Shown piece after piece: positions 14,734-19,838 of a stretch of DNA of 19,838 nt. The stretch is from an uncultured Eubacteriales bacterium. Lineage in GTDB: Bacteria > Bacillota > Clostridia > Oscillospirales > Acutalibacteraceae. The stretch is taken from contig CAQBRY010000024.1 in the NCBI GenBank assembly GCA_948762645.1, positions 1 to 19,838 of the forward strand. Direction: 5' to 3'. The notes beneath the pieces were generated by a model, which worked only from the letters and a program-made list of their open reading frames with translations, was not told the origin of the DNA and ran no database searches. The position numbers and the translations under genes are program-made. Each line of letters starts with the position of its first letter. The first letter of the stretch is position 1.

Positions 14734-15942
14734 CTATAAATTTAAACATCTAATAATTTCTTTTAAAATGCCTAATTCTTCATTTGTAGGTATAACATAT
14801 ACAGCAATTTTAGAATCATTCAAAGAAATTTTGCTCTGCTTACCCGATATTGTATCTTTATTTATTTTTTTATCTAATTTTATCCCCATAAACGAAAGAT
14901 AACTACAAATTTTTTCTCTATGTTTCCACTGATTTTCACCTATTCCCCCAGTAAATACTATAGCATCACATCCGCCAAGAGCGACCATATAACTTCCAAT
15001 ATACTTAGTAATTTGATAAGTGAGCATATCGTGAGCAAGTATTGCCCTTTGATTACCTTCATCAGCACTTTTCATAATTGATCTTTCATCACTGGAAACA
15101 CCGGATATACCCAAAAGTCCGGATTTTTTATTTAATATTTCATTTACTTCAGAAGCACTTAAAGATTCTTTTTCAGCCAAATAAGCTACTATTGCAGGAT
15201 CTATAGATCCACATCTGGTTCCCATCATAAAACCTTCTAAAGGAGTAAATCCCATAGTTGTATCAACAGGTTTTCCTGCATCTATGGCAGTTACTGAAGA
15301 CCCATTTCCAAGATGGCAAGATATTAATTTTAAATCTTTAATATCTATATTCATTATTTCACTGCATTTTTTATTTATGTATCTGTGTGAAGTTCCGTGG
15401 AATCCATATTTACGAATATGATACTTTTCATAATATTCATATGGAATACCATACATATAAGCTTTTTGAGGGAGGTCATGATAAAAACACGTATCAAAAA
15501 CGGCAACCTGAGGAAAATCTTTTCCAAGTATTTCCCTACACGCTAAAATACCATGTAAATTAGCTTCATTATGAAGTGGTGCTAATTTTATTAAATCTCT
15601 TATCTTTTCTATAGTATAGTCATCTACAACAGCAGATTCCTTAAAATACGGTCCTCCATGTACGACTCTATGACCAACTGCCGATATTTCATTTATATTT
15701 TTTGCAACGCCATATTTGGGGTCAATCAATAAATCTGTTATGATGCTGAATGCCTTTTCGTGATTATTAATATTTTCAAATTCTTTATTTATTTTTTCAC
15801 CAGAAATGAAATTTTTCTGAGTAATTATACTTTTGTCAAATCCTATTTTCTCACATGATCCCTTTAAAATACACTTTTCATTTAAATCAAATACTTGATA
15901 CTTTAAAGAGGAACTGCCGGAATTAATTATAAGAAACTTCAC
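14734..15942 (-). CDS. ackA: Acetate kinase
   Basis: A 402-residue enzyme that makes ATP and acetate from acetyl phosphate, the energy-yielding end of acetate fermentation. The family signatures are complete: INSGSSSLKYQVF at the N-terminus, GHRVVHGG, FDTCFYHDLP, YGFHGTSHRYI, CHLGNGSSV, FTPLEGFMMGTRCGSIDP and FTGGIGENQ. GTG at 15942 is preferred because GGAGG lies seven bases before it and the product then begins MKFLIINSG as in relatives; the TTG three bases earlier is the alternative. The usual partner pta (phosphotransacetylase) is not in the window. Upstream on the same strand is the HD-domain gene, downstream is pfkA. Confidence 0.97.
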   Translation of the reverse strand: MKFLIINSGSSSLKYQVFDLNEKCILKGSCEKIGFDKSIITQKNFISGEKINKEFENINNHEKAFSIITDLLIDPKYGVAKNINEISAVGHRVVHGGPYFKESAVVDDYTIEKIRDLIKLAPLHNEANLHGILACREILGKDFPQVAVFDTCFYHDLPQKAYMYGIPYEYYEKYHIRKYGFHGTSHRYINKKCSEIMNIDIKDLKLISCHLGNGSSVTAIDAGKPVDTTMGFTPLEGFMMGTRCGSIDPAIVAYLAEKESLSASEVNEILNKKSGLLGISGVSSDERSIMKSADEGNQRAILAHDMLTYQITKYIGSYMVALGGCDAIVFTGGIGENQWKHREKICSYLSFMGIKLDKKINKDTISGKQSKISLNDSKIAVYVIPTNEELGILKEIIRCLNL

Positions 15943-15998
15943 CAATTTTCCTCCAATATTATTAAAATAAATATTACAATATAAAATATAAAAAAATG

Positions 15999-16604
15999 TT
16001 ACTTATTGACACTTGAAGTATTTTTTTCTCTTAAATAAGAAGACTCCAAATCCGCCAAATGAAGCTTAACAGCCAAAGGATATTTATTAAAGGCTAGTCC
16101 AACAGCAAAACTGCCACCTTTTACAGCTTCGTCAAATCCCCCCATATGCCATCTGATAGCTGTGGCTTCATTAGGTTTAAGCCTTAAAAATCTCTCTATT
16201 AAAAACACAGATTTTTCACCGTGACCGTAAGGAAACTGATCATCAACTTCATAATATGGACGTTTTTCCCAAACTCCGGTATTTTCATCTTTTACATTCC
16301 TCATAGAAATCTTATAAAAATTAGCTTTGCACAGATCGTGTAAAAGCGCACATATTGTGAAGCTTTCTTCATTATCAGTATTAGGATCAAAATATTTTTC
16401 CATCAGAGTCTCATAAACGCTTATACTATGCATTACAAGACCACATTCACATGCACAATGATATCTTGTACTTGCAGGTGTAGTAAAAAAATCAGTGGTT
16501 TCAATCCAAGAAAGTAATTCTTTAGCTCCTTCCCTTTTTATACCATTATTGTAGATATTGATAAATTTTTCTTTATAACTCATAATTTTTTTATATAACT
16601 CCAT
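15999..16604 (-). CDS. HD-domain phosphohydrolase-like protein
   Basis: A protein of about 201 residues of the HD metal-dependent phosphohydrolase superfamily; the substrate is unknown. Counting from the ATG at 16604, the likely metal ligands are His59 (LVMHSISVYETL), His89-Asp90 (CALLHDLCKANFY) and later WHMGGF and LHLADLESSY. FFTTPASTRYHCACECGL is a block I recognise from short HD proteins common in Clostridia and their phages. No clear ribosome binding site precedes ATG 16604, which lies 13 bases after the stop of the ABC gene and may rely on coupling; an internal ATG at 16583 (MSYKEKF) matches the usual family start and is a fair alternative. The in-frame TTG at 16610 is less likely. Confidence 0.8.
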   Translation of the reverse strand: MELYKKIMSYKEKFINIYNNGIKREGAKELLSWIETTDFFTTPASTRYHCACECGLVMHSISVYETLMEKYFDPNTDNEESFTICALLHDLCKANFYKISMRNVKDENTGVWEKRPYYEVDDQFPYGHGEKSVFLIERFLRLKPNEATAIRWHMGGFDEAVKGGSFAVGLAFNKYPLAVKLHLADLESSYLREKNTSSVNK

Positions 16605-16617
16605 TTTCAATTATTAA

Positions 16618-18357
16618 TCATGAATATTGACTGTAATAGAGTTTAGCATAAAATCCATTTTTTTTCAGCAATTCTTTGTGATTTCCTTTTTCTACTATAC
16701 ATCCTTTATCCATAACCACGATCATATCAGCATTTTTAATAGTTGACAATCTATGAGCAATAATAAAGCAAGTCTTCCCCTCTGCCATATTGTCTATAGC
16801 TTTTTGAATATTAATTTCAGTACGGGTATCTATATTGCTTGTGGCTTCATCTAAAATCAATATACTTGGATTTTTAAGTATTACCCTAGCTATACATAAA
16901 AGCTGTTTTTGTCCCTCAGACATAGATATTGTATCTTCAGAAACTAAAGTATCATATCCATTTTTCAGACGTCTTATAAAATGATCACATTTAGCCAGTT
17001 TAGCTGCCGAAATAATTTCTTGATCAGAGGCCTTAGGATTTCCATAGGATATATTGTCCTTTATCGAGGCATTGCAAAGCCATGTGTCTTGAAGTACCAT
17101 GCCAAAAATATCTCTTAAATCTTTCCTAGGAACACCCTTAATAGATATGTTATCTATTTTTATATCTCCGCTATTCACATCATAAAATCTCATTAATAAA
17201 TTTATAACTGTAGTTTTACCGCATCCTGTAGGTCCTATTATAGCGATTTTTTGTCCTGGTTTTATATTTAAGTTCATATTATTTATAATCATTTTACTAT
17301 TTTCGTTATAAGAAAAATATAAGTTTTCAATGTCCACGTTGCCAACTACTTTACTTGGTAATTTAGTCATAGCATCGCTGTTTTCTGATTCCGACTGTTT
17401 ATCAAGTACTTCAAAAATTCTGTTTATAGAAGCAAGAGCTGCTTGAAGCTGAGTAACTACTGCCGCAATCTCAACAAAAGGTCTATTAAATTGATTTACG
17501 TATATAAGTAAAGAGGATATTTGTCCAATACTAATGCTGCCGTCCTTAACGCAAATATACGCCCCGAAAACTCCAACTAATATATATATAAAATTAGTAA
17601 TAAATCTCGTGGAAGGATTTGTCAAAGAAGAAATAAACTGCGATTTTACTCCAAACTTAAATAACTTAGAATTTATTTTTTCAAAATTTTCAATAGATCT
17701 TCCTTCATAAGAAAATAATTTTACTGCTTTTTGATTAGAAATAAATTCTTCAGTATATCCCGTAAGATCTCCCTGAACACTTGAATACTTCCTAAATTGA
17801 CTATAAGAAGCCCTTGATATTCTAGTAGATATAAAAATTGCTAAAGGAGCTAAAACTAAAACCAGCAAAGTTACTTTAAAGCTAATATTAAACATAAATA
17901 ACACTGTGAAAAAGATAATAGAGCTACCTGAAAATAATTTATCTATACACTGAATTAATCCTTCTGATATTGTGTCTATATCATTCACAGCACGACTTAT
18001 AATATCACCATGAGAATGGGTATCCATATACTTTATTGGAATATTGTTTATTTTACTAAAAAATGAATTTCTAATGTTATTAGTAACTTTTATTGACAAT
18101 TTACCCGAATAAAAACTTACTCCCCACTGTAAAACAGAACCCACCAATGATATACCCAATAAATAAATTAAATGTGAAAAAACAAGTTTAAAATTAACAT
18201 TTTCATATCCTATAGCTGAATCTATAACATTACCTATTATTAATGGACTAAGTAAAGACAAAACAGCACTTAAAATACATAAAAATATTATCAAAAAAAA
18301 GCTCGTTTTAAAAGGATACAAATATCTTAAAAAATTTTTAAAGTATTTTGACTTCAT
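16618..18357 (-). CDS. ABC exporter half-transporter, catalytic-site subunit
   Basis: A 579-residue type IV ABC exporter subunit with a six-helix membrane domain (about 15-310) and a nucleotide-binding domain: Walker A GPTGCGKT (375-382), Q-loop Gln423 in VLQDTWLC, signature MSEGQ (479-483), Walker B ILILDEATS with catalytic Glu504, and switch His535 in IIAHRLST. Walker B and His are canonical, but the signature is not LSGGQ. In heterodimeric exporters such as TM287/TM288 or BmrC/BmrD this is the partner whose altered signature completes the degenerate ATP site. Its ATG overlaps the stop of the upstream ABC gene (ATGA), confirming the pair. No C39 peptidase domain is present, so it is not an obvious exporter for the double-glycine peptides. 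Drug or lipid export is typical; the substrate is unknown. Confidence 0.92.
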   Translation of the reverse strand: MKSKYFKNFLRYLYPFKTSFFLIIFLCILSAVLSLLSPLIIGNVIDSAIGYENVNFKLVFSHLIYLLGISLVGSVLQWGVSFYSGKLSIKVTNNIRNSFFSKINNIPIKYMDTHSHGDIISRAVNDIDTISEGLIQCIDKLFSGSSIIFFTVLFMFNISFKVTLLVLVLAPLAIFISTRISRASYSQFRKYSSVQGDLTGYTEEFISNQKAVKLFSYEGRSIENFEKINSKLFKFGVKSQFISSLTNPSTRFITNFIYILVGVFGAYICVKDGSISIGQISSLLIYVNQFNRPFVEIAAVVTQLQAALASINRIFEVLDKQSESENSDAMTKLPSKVVGNVDIENLYFSYNENSKMIINNMNLNIKPGQKIAIIGPTGCGKTTVINLLMRFYDVNSGDIKIDNISIKGVPRKDLRDIFGMVLQDTWLCNASIKDNISYGNPKASDQEIISAAKLAKCDHFIRRLKNGYDTLVSEDTISMSEGQKQLLCIARVILKNPSILILDEATSNIDTRTEINIQKAIDNMAEGKTCFIIAHRLSTIKNADMIVVMDKGCIVEKGNHKELLKKNGFYAKLYYSQYS

Positions 18358-19838
18358 TTCGTACCCACCTCACTTAAATCCATTTGAGAATCACATATTT
18401 CCTTATATATTCTGCAATTATTTACTAAACCATCATGAGTTCCTTCTCCCACTATTTTGCCATCATCAAAAACTAAAATTTTATCGCAGTCCTTAATACT
18501 TGAAATTCTTTGAGAAATAATTATTGAGGTGATATTTTTAATGTTTCTTATTTCTTTTCTTACCTGCATATCTGTATTAGCATCCAATGCACTAAAACTA
18601 TCGTCAAGTATTAAAACCTCTGGACTGCTTACTATAGATCTTGCAATATTAAGCCTTTGCCTTTGCCCCCCAGAAAAATTTTTTCCGTCTCTTTCAACTA
18701 TAGAATGAATTTTCTTTGGAAGATTATTTATAAATTCATCTGATTTAGACACTTTCAGCGCGTAATTTATAAGACTTTCTTCAGCATCCCTATTTCCCAA
18801 GACTAAATTATCCTTTACAGTACCAGAAAATAATATGGTCTTTTGCATAACCATAGAAAAATTTTTTCTAATAAATTCAGAACTAATATTTGTTAATTCA
18901 ATACCGTCTATTAATATACTGCCTTTATTATAATTATAAAATTTTAATAATAGGTTTACAAAAGTTGTTTTTCCAGAGCCTGTCCCACCTATTATCCCTA
19001 TATTTTGATTCCTATATATTTTTACATTTATATCTTCCAAATCATAATCATTAGGCAAATTATTATAAGAAAAATAAACATTTTTAAATTCTATAAAAGG
19101 AGTATTTTCGGAAATATCATGAAATTTACAAAAGTCATTTTTTATATCTTTATCCGTATCTACGTTTAAAACGTCTAATATACGTTTATATGAAGTAATA
19201 GCCTTAGTAAATAATATAGATAAATTCGCAACTAAAAATAATGACAAAAGAATCTGCATCATATAATTTATAAGAGCAACAATCTTTCCTTGTAATATTG
19301 TCCCCTGGTATATGCGAAAAGAACCAATCCATAAAATACATATAATAGAAATATTAATAATAAAAAAAGAACATGGGCTTACAAGAGAAGAAATTTTAAA
19401 TGTTTTAATATATGTTTTTTCAAAATCATCGCTTGTATTTTTAAATTTCTTAAATTCATAGTTTTGCCTTGAAAAAGCTCTTATTACTCTTACCCCGGAA
19501 ATATTTTCTCTTATTAGCAAAGATATTTTGTCAAGTTTACTTTGAACTAAATTAAATAGCTCTATAGACCTTTTCATATTAAAATACATAAACGCAGATA
19601 TTAATGCTAAAGAAACTAAAAATATTATAGACATCTTAGCATCTATTATAAAGGTCATAACGATAGATCCAAGAAGTAAAAAAGGGGCCCTGGTTCCAAG
19701 CCTTATGGACATTGCCAAAGCTGTTTGAATATTATTAACGTCATTAGTAATACGAGTAATTAAAGAAGATGGTTTAAAATCATCAAGATTAGAAAAAGAG
19801 AATTTATTTATATGTCTAAACATCTCATTTCTAAGTTC
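18354..19838 (-). CDS. ABC exporter half-transporter, degenerate-site subunit (5' end beyond window)
   Basis: The last 494 residues of an ABC exporter subunit; the reading frame is open to the right edge (ELRNEMFRHINKFSF), so its beginning, including the first helices, is missing. The visible part has the end of the membrane domain and a full nucleotide-binding domain: Walker A GGTGSGKTT, Q-loop VMQKTILF, a canonical signature FSGGQRQRL, Walker B VLILDDSFSALD in which Asp replaces the catalytic Glu, and ISQRISS in which Gln replaces the switch His. These two changes mark the degenerate half of a heterodimeric exporter. It overlaps the next ABC gene by four bases. An N-terminal peptidase domain cannot be excluded from the visible part, but is not expected in this subgroup. 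Confidence 0.9.
   Translation of the reverse strand, partial: ELRNEMFRHINKFSFSNLDDFKPSSLITRITNDVNNIQTALAMSIRLGTRAPFLLLGSIVMTFIIDAKMSIIFLVSLALISAFMYFNMKRSIELFNLVQSKLDKISLLIRENISGVRVIRAFSRQNYEFKKFKNTSDDFEKTYIKTFKISSLVSPCSFFIINISIICILWIGSFRIYQGTILQGKIVALINYMMQILLSLFLVANLSILFTKAITSYKRILDVLNVDTDKDIKNDFCKFHDISENTPFIEFKNVYFSYNNLPNDYDLEDINVKIYRNQNIGIIGGTGSGKTTFVNLLLKFYNYNKGSILIDGIELTNISSEFIRKNFSMVMQKTILFSGTVKDNLVLGNRDAEESLINYALKVSKSDEFINNLPKKIHSIVERDGKNFSGGQRQRLNIARSIVSSPEVLILDDSFSALDANTDMQVRKEIRNIKNITSIIISQRISSIKDCDKILVFDDGKIVGEGTHDGLVNNCRIYKEICDSQMDLSEVGTK

Noticed and set aside
16618..19838. The ABC pair as the exporter of the double-glycine peptides.
   Set aside because: The complete subunit has no C39 peptidase domain, the pair has the degenerate-site pattern of multidrug-type exporters, and it lies about 7 kb away in another operon.

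Overview
The window looks like part of the chromosome of a strictly anaerobic, AT-rich, Gram-positive bacterium of the Clostridia/Tissierellia kind. The signs are a class III (oxygen-sensitive) ribonucleotide reductase with its activase, subunits of a sodium-pumping biotin-dependent decarboxylase, acetate kinase, an ECF transporter S component, the YmfF/YmfH peptidase-like pair next to lgt, frequent TTG/GTG starts behind strong purine-rich ribosome binding sites, and consensus sigma-A-like promoters. The genus cannot be fixed from the sequence alone. There are no rRNA, tRNA, CRISPR, IS or phage genes, and no gene-free stretch longer than about 200 bases.

Layout, left to right. (1) Positions 1-567, minus strand: the 5' end of a decarboxylase beta subunit, cut by the window edge, preceded by its gamma subunit and a clear promoter. 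(2) 734-4709, plus strand: ymfF, a GNAT acetyltransferase, ymfH and lgt, tightly packed. (3) 4706-6223, minus strand: a phosphomannomutase/phosphoglucomutase whose stop codon overlaps that of lgt. (4) 6327-8301, plus strand: a promoter, a 22-codon mini-ORF, a second GNAT gene and a TrkH/KtrB-type potassium channel subunit, closed by a terminator. (5) 8351-9590, plus strand: a promoter and two tandem paralogous genes for secreted peptides with 75-residue leaders ending in Gly-Gly and glycine-rich membrane-active-looking cores, closed by a strong terminator. (6) 9609-13073, minus strand: the operon nrdD - NUDIX - nrdG, with a consensus promoter and two NrdR-box-like sites. (7) 13070-19838, minus strand, read from the right edge: a heterodimeric ABC exporter (two genes, the first cut by the edge), an HD-domain protein, acetate kinase, 6-phosphofructokinase and an ECF S component.

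The genes describe fermentative life: glycolysis (PfkA), ATP from acetyl phosphate (AckA), a sodium-motive decarboxylase, anaerobic dNTP synthesis (NrdD/NrdG, probably controlled by NrdR) and lipoprotein maturation (Lgt). The least ordinary part is the pair of leader-bearing precursors at 8441-9503. They have Nif11-like/double-glycine leaders, but no modification enzyme and no peptidase-containing exporter lies beside them. Their cores are long, lack cysteine and share a Gly-rich segment, and the first gene carries a run of seven G that could slip.
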